64,000 nucleotides of DNA from Caenorhabditis remanei. Lineage: Eukaryota > Nematoda > Chromadorea > Rhabditida > Rhabditidae. Where the stretch lies: positions 4,650,001-4,714,000 of the forward strand of contig NC_071331.1 in NCBI RefSeq assembly GCF_010183535.1. Direction: 5' to 3'. Under the pieces are notes generated by a model. The model was not told where the DNA came from and made no database searches. It worked only from the letters and a program-made list of their open reading frames with translations. How positions within the stretch are numbered: position 1 is the first letter of the stretch; each line of letters starts with the position of its first letter. This document shows positions 45,930-58,100 of this stretch, in pieces. The translations under genes and the position numbers were made by a program.

Positions 45930-46989
45930 ACACTTTACTCATGAAAAATTTGAAACAGTTTTTATTTAACATTACTCCATGGAGAGAGCTGATACTCTCA
46001 GTTGAATCGGACTAATTCGAATGAAAAATTTTTATTTTCAGACTGTCTTCAAACAAAGAGAATCGCTATGCCATGATTGATCTGAAACTCTAAAAATAAT
46101 ATAATTATTACTTGAGTAATTTTCCAATTATCAGTATTTATGCAAGATAAAACTGTTTCATATTATTAATAAAAAATTGTTGAACTATTGAAAAAATTAT
46201 TCTTCCTGCGAAGTTAACTTAATCCGATTTGATAATACAATTTTTAGAAGAACATTTATTCAAGGAAAATAATATATAAAACAATTATTAAAATTAACTC
46301 TAATAATTTTTTCAGAACAGGTAATTTTTGGAATGAACTAGTGAACATAGCTTTTGTATAACAAAATGCGTAAAATAATGTGCAAACTATAACCTTTGAT
46401 AGACGAAACAAAAACGAGTTATTCTTGTGAGCTCTCATTTCAAAATTATTTGCAACCGACAGAAATTAAAAAAGTTCAGTTTCATTGAGAAATAATCACA
46501 ACTTTATTTCTGATATAATTGTTTAAGCTACAAAATCCGAAGAAATCCGAGTCTGAAAAAAAAGTATCTTCTTCGGACAAGGATGAAGCCAAAATAGTTA
46601 GATTCCTCATTTCAAATAGCTGTCCCATTTTCAAGTTGTCTAGAAACGCTGAAGCCGAAAATATCCGGTTGACAAAAGAATTCTCATCGCTCAAAAATAA
46701 TAGTAGACAATGTATCCACGTTATCGATAACTAGCCCGTTGTCAGTTGAACAAAACTAACTTCTGCGTAAAATTCAATTGCTCATTGAAAAAAATTACCT
46801 GGAAATACTAATAAAACATAGACGAATAGGAGAATTTTGGAAAAAAATCAAAATCTGTAGAATTAGGTTAAAAATCAATAAACGTGGGGGTAATTGATTC
46901 GGGAAAACTATGACAAAAAAGGAAAAGATGATTCGTAACGAGCTAGAAATTGTAGTGTAAATTTGGTTTTTTGAACGAAATAAGATTAG
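45930..46989. other. Intergenic DNA with one lysine/serine-rich frame
   Basis: A plus-strand frame (46519-46734) reads LQNPKKSESEKKVSSSDKDE and on to LKNNSRQCIHVIDN. Its codon mix is less AT-biased than the flanks, but it has no partner exons or recognised domain. The rest is AT-rich without a supported gene. Confidence 0.3.
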
Positions 46990-46991
46990 TA

Positions 46992-48055
46992 CTCAGGGAA
47001 TTTTGAGCGATTCGCCCACCGTCTGGGTGATTCGCCCACCAATTGGGCGGCCGTGCCCACCCGGGTTGGGCACTACCGCTCAAATCAAGGGCGTATCGCC
47101 CAACGTGTGATGTTTTTAGCGCTCGCTTTCCTTGCCTATTCTCATATATTTTGCTTTTAAAAAACAGAAGGCAGTTATTGTTTTCATCAATATTTATTAA
47201 TTCAATTAAAAAGAAAAAAATTATCAAGTCTCTGGCACTTCTTTTTTGTTGTTGGCTGTGGGAGGAGTTGGTGATTGAGAGAAAACCATCGATTCACGAA
47301 TTGGTGTTGGAGTATGGTTTCATGATGATCCGTATTCATCGGGGAGAAATCTGTAATATGAATTATGAAAGCATGAAGAGTTAGAACCATATAACATTTG
47401 GTCCTCTTTGAAATCTTTTTTCACATCAACCGGCGGATCACTTGCAGAAAGAAACGATTTAGCAGAGTGGACATTTTGAAAAATATATTTTCATAAATTT
47501 CGCGAGCGTTTTTACTCTATCAAAGTACACAAACCTCAATTAGAAATCCATCCTCGGGGCATGAGTTGCAGATTGAGCAACTAACGCGGTTGTTGTTCGC
47601 AACAAAAAATGACCCCCTATCCTTTTCGACGAACAATTTTCTGAAATCTTAATCGTGTTTTTTAGATTAATTTGTGTAATTTTTCACTTACAAACATCTC
47701 TTCTTCTATCGAATGGTGTTCTTTTTTCATATTCATAACAGAATAGTGTCTTTGAAACAAAGAATTAATACAGAATAATAATGAAAAACAAAGAAAAGTT
47801 GAAATGATTTTTCTAGTACGATAGAGCGCGTGTTCATAAACTGGGCGAATCGCCCTACAAATGGGCACTTCGCCCTGCCCCACCACTCTTCCACTCTCAA
47901 TTCTACAATCTTACCGTCGCCCAACCCTCGCCCACTGGGCACTTCGCCCAAAACGCCGGCTATTCGCCCTAAATGAAGGCACATCGCCGATACTGTAGGC
48001 AATTCGCCTACAGTATGCCCACCTGATGCCCAACCCTTGCCGAAAATTCCCTGAG
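46992..48055. mobile_element. 1.06 kb foldback element with TTCGCCC palindromic arms
   Basis: Inverted ends CTCAGGGAATTTT and complement, each next to TA (46990-46991 and 48056-48057), a possible TA target duplication. The arms (about 46992-47115 and 47845-48055) consist of GATTCGCCCANN/TGGGCGA units that are themselves palindromic. The 730-bp interior is different in character and contains coding-like minus-strand segments described separately. Confidence 0.7.
47320..47737 (-). pseudogene. Gene-like fragment inside the 46992-48055 element
   Basis: Three minus-strand pieces look exonic. One is MNMKKEHHSIEEEMF with a GTAAGT donor (ending 47693). The second follows an ATTTCAG acceptor (47640-47535) and reads LFVEKDRGSFFVANNNRVSC then SICNSCPEDGFLIE. 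The third, about 47480-47320, reads SAKSFLSASDPPVDVKKDFK and on to FLPDEYGSS then stop. Phases do not join cleanly between the first two and the third lacks an AG acceptor, so this is probably a decayed or captured gene fragment. The cysteine cluster CSICNSC is suggestive, but no family is recognised. Confidence 0.3.
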
Positions 48056-48057
48056 TA

Positions 48058-48450
48058 GAAAAGTTCACCATCGATTATCATTGTAATCAAGAAGAATGAA
48101 CTTATAGAAAAAATTCTCATGCAGAAACAGAAAATGTAGGTTGTACATATTGTCATGGGGCAAAGATCTAGGCCACATGTTCTCCATGATACACTCACCA
48201 GCTGTCATTATTTCAAGACAAAACACCCCTCGTTCTCATCTCCCCTCTATCTCAGTTTAGCTTCCACCAAGCGGTCGTGGTCGGTTGGCTCCCGCCGACT
48301 CTCCATTATACCGCCACATTCAATAAAGATTGTGCAATCTAAATCATGGATAACCTACATCACAGAACACAGTTCTCTCGTTAACACGGTTTAAGAGAAC
48401 GCACTTAAACCCGCGTTACAATATTTTCAAATTTTTCAACTGTTGCAGGC
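48058..48450. other. Moderately GC-rich intergenic stretch
   Basis: At about 48192-48210 the minus strand has ATGACAGCTG|GTGAGT, which could be a first coding exon with a donor. GC-richer sequence upstream (48230-48420) could be its promoter. No second exon was found. Low confidence. Confidence 0.25.
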
Positions 48451-50545
48451 AGTTTTTTTCTTCTCAAGTTGAAGTTTCTAGTATTTTGCGGTTGTTATTC
48501 ATCATAACTACTACCCGCCACTCTTAACTTCTTTTCTCTGTTTTAAGACATTAATCTTGTTTGGAAGTTCGTTGAAGTACTAATTGTAATGTTTTTTTCA
48601 AAATTGGTTAGTACCGTCAACTACTTTAGAATTTTGGAAGCGTTTTTAACTGTGAAGCTGTAAATAAAAGAGTCACGAAGATATGTTGAAGCTTTCCTCA
48701 AACTTGGTAGGAGATTAACCAGTTTTATATAGTCGCGGAAAATTATTTTCTATAATTTTAGTTTTCTCTTATGTGGTGTTCGGAACCGTAAAAATATGAA
48801 GCCATTTTTCGGGATGTTGCTTGAAAATTCGAGACGTAGCTTAATTTTTTGGTTGACTCGCCATGAAGGAATGATCAAAAATATATGGTTTTTATGGATC
48901 AGATTTTTTTTTCCTGTTTTACATTAATTTTTTTGATATGAGTAAACACAAATTAACAATTTGTTTTAATTCTGTGAACTCATTCACAACGCTCGATTTT
49001 TTCATATTATAATAATATCAACTTGCATTGAAATTTGTTCATATGTAACAAGTTTTAGTATATACAGAATAAAATGTTCCCATTATTGGAAAACAGCAGA
49101 ATACAACTGAAAATTACTTTTCAGAATGTTAAAAGTGTGGATTCATGTTTTAAACTGGCAAGGGCTGCTAAAACGGCGTTTCTCGACTGCAAACCCAATT
49201 TTCAAAATTTGATTTTGGCGCCGGTTTTTATCATTTTCATTCATTTCTTTCAGTATATTTTCCAATCAAAAAACAACGCCGGTTTGGAAATGAAAGCCAG
49301 CAATGGAAGCTAATTTTGGAAATGAACTTGCTTTTCATGCAATGAACGCAAAAATATGCGGCCCTGCATGCCTGCCTTTGTCGCAACTAGCAATCCTAAA
49401 AATAAGCACTAAGATCCAAGAATTACATTCCAATATACGAAAATGCAATTTTCCAAAATCAGCAAAAGCTTCATTCTAGTCTGAAATAAGAGACTTCGTT
49501 GAAATATTTTTTACCCGAAAAGTATTATGGTCGGATTTGTTTTCAGTATAGTTTTATCATTTTATATTGAACTGCATTTACAGCTTATGTAAAACAATAT
49601 CATTTTCGAAATTTGAATTTCTAGTATTTTATGATTATTCATTGAAATTATTGTGGAAATTTCTAGTATTTTACGATTATCATTGAAATTACTACCCCTA
49701 CTTCTAACAAAATTTCCCTGTTTTAAGAAATTAGTATCTTGTTTGGAAATTCTTTGTACTAGTTGTCGTCTTCACATGGGTCAAATTTTGTTCATATGAA
49801 TTCAAATAATTTTCCCGCGAAACCGGAAACTCAGTGAAGCGCGTTTGCACACGACGTGGCAGATTGCCAATTGAGTCGCCGATCAGCATAATGCGGCCCG
49901 AATGCGGAACTTATAACGTGGACACAGTAAGACGAACGATAGGGTGAAATTTTTCGAATGAAGCTGACTTTTCTTCCATTTTTCTCGCTATTTTCGAGTA
50001 AATTTCGCACAAAAAATATCGAATTCATCAAAAAAGAGAAAAATACAAATTTTTAATAATTTAAAAAAAAAGTGAAACATATGAAACCATGTTTTGAGAT
50101 ATTGCTTGAAAATTCGAGATGTAGCTGAATATTTCGAGACGTAGCACAAGACTGTAAAGTAAAAACTTGCTTGAAATTATATGCATTTTATGGATCAGAA
50201 TTTTTTTTCCCGGTTTACATCAATTTTTTAATATGATTATGCACAAATTTGCAATTGCTGTGCTCTATTTTTTTCAGACAATAATAATATCGTTTTCAAT
50301 TGAAAGTTGTTTACATGTAAAAGGTTTCAGTATTTACAGAATAATGTTTCTATTATTGGAGAAGAGCAGAACAAAAATTGGGAATTACTATTCTAAATGT
50401 TTGAAATACGCATTCATGTTTTAAACTGTCAAGGAATACGCACATATAGTCGTTTTTTTAGTGTCACCACTTTTAATTGAAGCACTAATATAGCTTATGT
50501 GAAACAATAGAATTTTCAATTTGAATCTCTGTGTCATTTCCGTAT
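48450..50545. repeat. Diverged tandem segmental duplication, unit about 1.2 kb
   Basis: Blocks from about 48470-49170 recur in order at about 49650-50430: TTTCTAGTATTTT(G/A)CG; CTGTTTTAAGA with TCTTGTTTGGAA; TTGCTTGAAAATTCGAGA; TTTTATGGATCAGA; and ATTCATGTTTTAAACTG. The frames in each copy are short and do not correspond, so the unit is non-coding or fully decayed. Confidence 0.72.
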
Positions 50546-50820
50546 AAAAAATTAAAATAGAGTTGATCTTTTTTCTAGAATCATTAGATTAGCCTTGCTT
50601 CAGCACAGTGATAAATGGAAAATGTTTGTCTTGCAACGGTACTAAAGTGTTGATTCTGATAATAAGGCGATGCAATCTGATTGATGTTTCAAGAAATTGA
50701 TATGTAACTGATCCGACAATGTTCCATTCAATTTTTCGTTAATGTCACTTATTTTGCGCTAATGTCACTCATTTTCTGTTGACAGTTAGTGTGATGTAGA
50801 AAATGTTAACCCTATCATGG

Positions 50821-51303
50821 GAGTTAAAAGAGGACTGAAGTCATATTTTTTATTTGAGAATATGATACTCCAAAAAATTCTGAGCAAAAATATGCTGAAA
50901 ATCACTCTAAACGCTGTAAATTCTCGTTTTCCCCGGCTCAAAAGGAGCCTAAGAGTTTTTCCACGCGATTTTTTCCCATCGTGTAGTCCTCTCGGACAAA
51001 ATCATTTCTCAATTCTTCGTTTTCTCGATTTTTCAACAAAATTTCGTGTTTTTCTTCTTTTTTACAATATAAATTGAAAAAATCGAGAAAACAAGGAATC
51101 GAGAAATCATTTTGTCCGAGAGGACTACACGGTGGGAAAAATTCGAGTGGGAAAACTCTTCCACGAAGGCTACTTTTGAGCCGGGAAAACGAGACTTTAG
51201 AGCGTTTAGAGCGATTTTCAGCATATGCTCCAATGATGAAAGTTGCTCAGAATTTTTTGGAGTATCATATTCTCAAAAAAAAAGACTTGAGTCCTTTAAA
51301 TTC
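50821..51303. mobile_element. Foldback element, 0.48 kb
   Basis: The left arm (50821-51050) returns inverted in 51075-51303. Inverted pairs include GAGAATATGATACTCCAAAA, CTCGTTTTCCC, GTAGTCCTCTCGGACAAAAT and CGAGAAA. The spacer is only about 25 bp. Long frames on both strands are a consequence of the inverted structure. No target duplication was recognised. Confidence 0.78.
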
Positions 51304-51309
51304 AATTAT

Positions 51310-51928
51310 TATTATAAACCATACAGATTCAGTTTCACAATTAGTTTGAAACATGAGTGAATTTTTTAAATACAATTTGACAGTAAAAAAAGCGAATAAA
51401 AATGTACTTTGGAAAAAAATTTCCAAAAACATGAAGAAAATATGAAACGTGTGTTTGCTGTCACTAATAACTCTAAACTGCGACCTAAATATTTACTGGA
51501 AGAAATGTGGAAAAGACTATACAATGTTTATTAAAAAAAACAAAAAAGTTTATCATTTATTTGGAACAGCAAGTTGGATTATCCAGCAAAATCGCAATTT
51601 TTTTTCGAATTAGCTGCCGATATTTTGAAACAATTTTCACAGTTTTGACAATCAGAGAAGAGGATTGCAGTTACACCAAAAACAATGTGACGATCACAAT
51701 ATCTATAGACTGTATTTAAAAATCGTGATGAAACTAAATTTATTTCGTACATCTTTCGGTATTAAATAAATGCGAAAATTTCTAGTTTTACCTACTTCGA
51801 GAAACAGAATAACAAAAAGTTTAAAACTAGGTATCTGATTTACTAAGTATCGTGTTTTTACGGTTACTGTAAAACATTTAATTAGCTAGTGCTTTGTTGT
51901 AGAACTGACATGGAATGTACTTCATTTG
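51310..51928. other. AT-rich intergenic DNA
   Basis: No supported gene or repeat; only short AT-rich frames. Confidence 0.4.
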
Positions 51929-51943
51929 CCCCCCCCCCCCCCC
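51929..51943. repeat. Poly-C/poly-G tract of 15
   Basis: Fifteen consecutive C on the plus strand (G on the minus), isolated in AT-rich DNA. Such tracts can form G-quadruplexes and in C. elegans are known substrates of the DOG-1/FANCJ helicase. Confidence 0.9.
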
Positions 51944-52000
51944 TAAAGTATCTTTTTTTTTGCTCATTCGATGAGTTTTGCAAAGAATATATGAGCCATA

Positions 52001-53165
52001 ACGGGTTTTCCTGTGACGTGACCTTGTTTTTGAGAAATTGAGATTTTTCGAAAAAAAGTTTTTTTTCGAAATTTTTTCTAAATCAATTTTTTTCACTAGC
52101 TAGATGTAATATTGAAAAAAGGGATCATGACATAAAAGTAGCAAATTTCAAGGGCTTCAAGAATAAAAATTAAATTTGTAAAAAAAATGTTTTTTGAGTG
52201 TCAAATTTTTAAAAAACTGACACCAACCCGAATTTTCGAAAATTTCAAACCGCTCTAAAAAAATTTAACGGGATTATTTATTTTTTTCCTGTTAAGGGTA
52301 AAAAGTGCAAAAGATGTACATTATTGTTGGGCAAAAAAATTAGGGGGGTACCCCCCATTTACGAGAGAAATTTCAATTTGAATGCTTTTTTCAGTATACA
52401 AAAAGGGCCTGTAAGTCAGAATTCTAACAAGGCATCTATTTCAAGAAAAAGTAAAAGAAATTTTGTATTTTCATAATGCATTGTTAATTTTCTAGTAGTA
52501 ATCGTGCCGTCTTGTCGACTTTCCTTTTCACAAAATTTCTTCAAAAATCATTAATTTTCAATACTTTGAGACTTCAAACACTCATAACTTCTTCAAAACT
52601 GTAAGCAAAGTGTTGAAACTTCGGGAAAAAATTTTTAAACGTGTTCTTGTTTGAAAAAATTAGATTTGGTCTGTTTTTTTTGACAAACACGTTTTTCCGA
52701 TTTTTCATAAGGGGGGACCACATGAAATTTAGGCTAGAAATGGAAAAAAAAAATTTTCTCAAAAACAACCCAAAAAAAGATGATTTAAGCTTCAAAGCAA
52801 CAGAAAACAGTTTTGGGTCGTTTTTGAGAATAACATTTTTCTTTTTCTTTTGCACTTTTTACCCTTAACAGGAAAAAAATAAATAATCCCTTTAATTTTT
52901 TTTAGAGCGGTTTGAAATTTTCGAAAATTCGGGTTGGTGTCAGTTTTTTAAAAATTTGACACTCAAAAAACATTTTTTTTACAAATTTAATGTTTATTCT
53001 TAAAGCCCTTGAAATTTGCTTCTTTTATGTCATGTTCCTTTTTTTTCAATATTATGTACATCTAGCTAGTGAAAAAAATTGATTTAGAAAAAATTTCGAA
53101 AAAAAACTTTTTTTTCGAAAAATCTCAATTTCTCAAAAACAAGGTCACGTCACAGGAAAACCCGT
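52001..53165. mobile_element. Foldback element, 1.17 kb, TA-flanked
   Basis: Inverted ends ACGGGTTTTCCTGTGACGTG and complement, each preceded or followed by TA (51999-52000 and 53166-53167), as in Tc1/mariner-type insertion. Arms of about 315 bp share CAAGGTCACGTCACAGG-, CATCTAGCTAGTGAAAAAAA- and TTTGACACTCAAAAAACAT-type blocks in inverted order. The centre (about 52315-52850) holds GGGGGGTACCCCCC and no recognisable transposase. Confidence 0.78.
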
Positions 53166-53384
53166 TACAGATTTAAAATACTTGTTTACAGTTTTGAAGT
53201 GTGTATTTATGCTGCTTAAAAACTGAAGTTTATTTTTTTTGTGAGTCAAAAAATCCTCCGAGTTCATCTCACATGTCGCAAACTTAAAGGCGGCAGTTCG
53301 GTTAAAACATTATGGTGGTGGATTGTTTGAAGAGAAAATTATCATAAATGATACAAAGAAATGGGTTTCAAGTTATTTGAAAAT

Positions 53385-53545
53385 TTTCAAATAATTTGGT
53401 CAAATAATTTTATTTGATATGAATTTGTCAAACATTATTTGGTCAAACAATTTGTTTGAAAAAAAAGTTCAAATAATTATTTGAAGCAATTTATTTGACT
53501 TTTACCCCAAATTTCAAATAATTCAAATAATCAAACAAATAATTT
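53385..53545. repeat. CAAATAATTTG-rich repeat
   Basis: About ten copies of CAAATAATT or AATTATTTG in both orientations, ending with AATTTGCCCAGCCCTT, which resembles a transposon terminus. Boundaries are unclear. Confidence 0.5.
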
Positions 53546-54099
53546 GCCCAGCCCTTCTCCAGTCCCATGTCCCCTAACTATGAAAAAACAACTCAAAAAT
53601 TAGATTTTTCATTCCCAAGAAACACTGTTGTGCTTTTTTCAGCAAACAATTCATTAGATTCGCATAACAGAAGAAAGTTTAAAAATGGTAAACAGATCAC
53701 AGTTGCAGGTTAATGACTTTCCTCGTTTGAGAGTTGGAGACTGCAATTGAATATTCCAAAAGTTACGTGTAATGTAAAAAAAAGTCTGTAACAAGAATTA
53801 CTCCGACGAGTAATCCTGAGAAAACTATTTATTGAACTAATACCTTCAAGAACAAAATAACTGACAATCAGGAAAATAATGTGAGAATAATTTTTCAACA
53901 TTCTTTGAACAACGACAGGAGCTTCCTTTTTATTGATAATGTTTTCATTGTCGGGGTTTATTTGTCTTTCTTTTCCATTTGTTTTTGTTGCAGTTTTACT
54001 TATTCTATAAATACAGCGTGCATCGGGGTTTCACATTACGTAGCCGATTTTGCTAACAATCAAAAACTAGACCAACGTTTCAAAAATCTGACACAAAAA
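53546..54099. other. AT-rich intergenic DNA
   Basis: No supported gene. The short overlapping frames on both strands lack splice sites and recognisable domains. Confidence 0.35.
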
Positions 54100-55929
54100 T
54101 CCGAAAAATCCTTTTTTCATTCTTCTCAAATTCCAAATAATTATAGTTTGCCCTGCCGATTTCACTGCCGTTAGCCAGTTTCGTTGCATCTGACACCTGC
54201 TATCTAAATTTCAATCGCCATTCTGCCGTCGGGATATCCAAGAAACGTGTTTAGACAAAAAAAAACTAGAGAAGGTCAACATTTCGATGGATCATAATTT
54301 TTCGAAAAATCTGAAAATATTCTGTGAAACTATTTGAAAAAAATTTTCAACCAAGTCAATTGATACTTGAAATTAACGATCGGAGCAATTGGAGCAAAAA
54401 CAATAAGTTTCGAAAATTAAAATAAATATAACATGAACTTTAATTCTGAGAACTATAAATAATCTATTCAAAACTGTAACTTTTTTTATGTTTGAAACAA
54501 AAAAATGATTTTAAAAAATTAAAAAGTAATGAAAGAAATTTAAAGACAACCATTCTGACATCCAATCGGGTCGGGTTTTTATATTTTACCGTAGATTTTT
54601 TTGCAGAACTTTGCGTTTACAGTTGGCATTTTTGCGATTCTATATAGAACACAACTTTTATTTTTGAATAGCTGAAATGAAAATTTGTTCCATTTTTTAC
54701 AATCGAGCTCGTAACCGGATCAGGTACAACTATGTAAGAACAGGTTTTCGTTTGTTTCATTTCGATTGACTTCAAAAAATAAAAATCAAATCCTAAGAAT
54801 CGAAAAATCCTCTTGAAATCCAAATAAATATAGTCTGGACGGCGATTTCGCTGCCGTTAGCCTGTTCCGTTGCATCTACCACCTGTTATCCAAATTTCAA
54901 TCTCAATTTTGCCGTCGGGATATTCAAGAAACAGATTTCAACATGTCGAAAATTCAGACGTCATTTGTTTTCAACATCCAACCACTTTTCGAATAGCAAT
55001 AATTTTTTTCGAAATTGTTCCATTGAAATTTCAAATTTGACACACAAAGTTCTCAAACGGAGCACAATAGGTTTTTGCAACTTCCCTCACAGAACATGTA
55101 TCAAAATATCAAAATGGGAGTTTCGAAAACTAAATTTTAAAAAGTTTACGCACAAAAATGGACGTTCTGAATTGTAAAAGAAGATTCTAAAATAATTTAA
55201 CGTCTTATCGGAAACCGTGTATTATGTCAGTATAAAACAAGAACAAGAGAGGACTTTAAATTAGACAAAGAACAGAATTTCACAGTTTCTGTTAATATAC
55301 GTCGTGTATGAAACAGTTTTATATGTATAAGAAAATTATTGTCGATGAAATCCTGTTATTATCGGGGTTTTATGATTCCGAGTTTTTTTTGCGGAGTATT
55401 GCAAAAAATTGGGCACCGATTGGAGAAAACGGGGGATAGCAGATAACTTTTACCTCTTTTTGAGAATTTCTGTTAACAGATATTGCTTGATGTTTACATT
55501 AATGTTTCACTTATACACGAAGTAATATACGTCAATAAAATAACGGTAATTTTTTGGGAATTTACTTCAGAATCTTCCCAGATGCAATGACATCTCTATT
55601 TCGATTTTTTATTTCGAACACAAAAATCCGAATAATTATAGTTTGCCCGACGATACGGCAGCCGATAGCCAACAAGTTTTCTTTTTTGTTTTTCATTTCG
55701 ATTCATTTCAAAAACTCAAGTCCGAAGAATCGAAGAAGTTTTTTTTCATTCTTCTCAAAATCCGAATAATTATAGTTTGCCCTGCCGATTTCACTGCCGT
55801 TAGCCAGTTCCGTGGCACCTCGTCGCTTCTATCTAAATTTTAATCTTAACTTGCCGTCGGGATATCCACGAAACAGATTTCAACGTGTTGAAAATCCACA
55901 CGTCTTTTTTTCAACCTTCAATTTCATTT

Positions 55930-56275
55930 TTTTAATGCACCAGTCGGTTCACGTCGCCTGACGGCGACTAAACCTCCTTTTCTACACCACCCTTCTACTT
56001 GTTACAGCGCCTGCGGCGCTTGACTATCGAGATCTCAGAATTCTCTCCAACATATGAATCGTAATATTTTTCTTAACTTGTTAGTAGTTTTCTAGCTGTG
56101 AGCAGAAAGTTCCGGAAAAACATAATTGTCAAATCTCTTCTTTTCTGATACAATTTTGTTCTTTGAATCCTCCATTTTTTCTAAATCTAGCGATAAGAAA
56201 ATATCTTCCACATCCCCACATGGGACACAACCAACTGATTACAGTCAACGTTGCCTAACAGATCGGATTATACCA
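55930..56275. other. Short GC-rich repeat and AT-rich spacer
   Basis: Near 55955-56030 the sequence GCCTGACGGCGAC and GCGCCTGCGGCGCTTGAC resembles the GCGCCTGCGGCGCG motif near 42948. No gene supported. Confidence 0.35.
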
Positions 56276-57205
56276 TTTCACCTATACCATTTGAAAAACA
56301 AACTTAGCAGTGAAATATAGCGCCTCGCAGTATGGATTAAATTGATCCATCCTTCCCATGTTGTGAGGATCTGGTTGTGCATCAGTAGCACCTACTCGAA
56401 AAACAGCTCGTTGACGTGTCGACTTCCGAACTCGATGTGGTCTGCCCGTCTCTTTCACTTGAATTCCATATGCTCTGATGGTGTTGGCTCTTGTTCTTCA
56501 CGCCGTCCCATCTTCGGGATCTTCTTATCGTCTGATAGCAGCCTGGGTAATCATTGAAGCTTGTCCAGATTTCATTTGATCTTCGGACTCATTTTTCCTG
56601 CTGATTTCCATTCGTTTGGTGTTGGTTCTGATATAGTTCGACTGTCGACTGCTCAGTGTCAGACTGTAGAAATCGTCGGACTGATGTATCATTTGCCATA
56701 ACTTTCAAACTCAAAGATAGTAAAGATCCGGACAATCTTGAGTGTTGGAAAGCAGAGCCGGATGTCTCCTTTTTGTCGATATTTTTCACCGGCTCCTGTG
56801 TCATCAGCTGAGTGCACTCGATCCCGTCAATTCCGTTAAGTTCCACGCTTACATCTGAATGCGAGCTGATATCGTACCTATATTCATCTCTCATTTTTTG
56901 CTGACATGTCAACAATATTTGCTATGGAATCCTGACAATATCAAGTCCGGATAGCTTCACCGGACGTCTTCTTTTTGTAGTTTTTCTTTGTCAATCTCTG
57001 TGTCGTGTCCTCTAGCTTATCAATTCCTCCGAGCTCTCCCATCTGATTCTGATCGATGGAACACACTTTCATCTATTTCTTGTTCTGTACTCATCAGACT
57101 TAAACCATTCAATCCGAATGTCAGACTATCACGAAGCTGTGGAACAGCATCCGATGTGGAGGTGATATCGCGGGGAACAGGTGAAGCATCACCATGCATC
57201 CAGTG
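56276..57205 (-). pseudogene. Degenerate or rapidly evolving gene with internal repeats
   Basis: Minus-strand segments look coding but do not join without frame changes. About 57198-57020 reads MHGDASPVPRDITSTSDAVP and on to ESVFHRSESDGRARRN then stop. A shifted frame continues with ELGGIDKLEDTTQRLTKKNY and KKKTSGEA. The segment 56915-56589 reads SVELNGIDGIECTQLMTQEP and KNIDKKETSGSAF, which parallels the previous piece, so the gene had a tandem repeat of about 35 residues. Further on, about 56475-56280, comes GIQVKETGRPHRVRKSTRQR followed by AVFRVGATDAQPDPHNMGRM. Composition is acidic, S/T-rich. I recognise no family. It is either a pseudogene or a multi-exon gene whose splice sites I could not resolve. 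Confidence 0.35.
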
Positions 57206-58100
57206 AATTGTCGGCGGGAACAGTTAGTAGTTGGAAAGAAAATGATAGTTATCAGCAGTTGGACAAAACGGATTTTACGTGGCCCATATAAGGCCTTCAC
57301 GCGACTTCCGCTCGCACGGCTACCTATCAATCTGGAAGGAAACAAAACGTTTTTAGTCCTCAATTTTTTCTGAATCCGATGATAACGAAAAATGCTTGTC
57401 GCCGTTCCTTTTTTAGGAAACGGTCCGCATTTGTTCATGACGTAGATCTCACTGGAAACAAACGGCATGTTCAGAAACTTCTATTTTTTCGAATCTATCA
57501 ACAAAAAAACAGAGAACTTTTCGTCGCCTCGGGATCGATCGAAAAACTAACTGTAGTCAACGACGCATATCTTGCCAGATCGGATGCGTCGACACGCCGC
57601 CCTCAACCACGCGGCCCACGGAAAATGCAAGCCGAAGAAAGGAAAGAAATGACGGCGCTTAGGCCGACAGTTTCACGCCTTTTTTCCGTTTTTCATTCCC
57701 CTATGCTTTATCAGTGTTTTTGGCTCAGAAGACGTCATTTTGAGAATTTTGAAAAAAGAAAAAGACGGGCATCATTAAGAGAAAATTTCTGATATTTTGG
57801 TCCAAATTTGAAGAAAATCGGTTCAGTAGGAAGGGCGGTAGGATCGGCGACACACAAACAAACATACAGAATCTGGTGTTTGTTAATAGTAAAGATAGCA
57901 GTCATGTTTTGTTTCCAAAGTTGTATGTTTGGTTGATGGTACATACAAATTGTATTTTGTAGTTGCATTTTTTTTTGAAGATAAAGCTTGAAAAAAAAAT
58001 TGGGAAAACTTAGGTAGCAGAAGTATCAACTAAATTGAAAAATGTTTAATTTTCCATTCGAAACGGTGTATTATTTTAATATTAAAAGAAAAAGATATTT
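57206..58100. other. Mixed repeat-like DNA
   Basis: 57379-57792 is open on the plus strand and GC-richer, but without splice or domain support. It continues into CAAATTTGAAGAAAATCGGT, then TCAGTAGGAAGGGCGGTAGG and CGACACACAAACAAACA. From memory that wording resembles the 3' tails of dispersed invertebrate transposable elements, so the whole stretch may be a transposon relic. No target duplication was found. Confidence 0.3.

Noticed and set aside
51033..51360. Overlapping frames on both strands near 51 kb
   Set aside because: They arise from the two arms of the 50821-51303 foldback and mirror each other.
57379..57792. 137-residue plus-strand frame
   Set aside because: Continuous with transposon-tail-like sequence and without recognisable domain; kept only as a repeat-like region.
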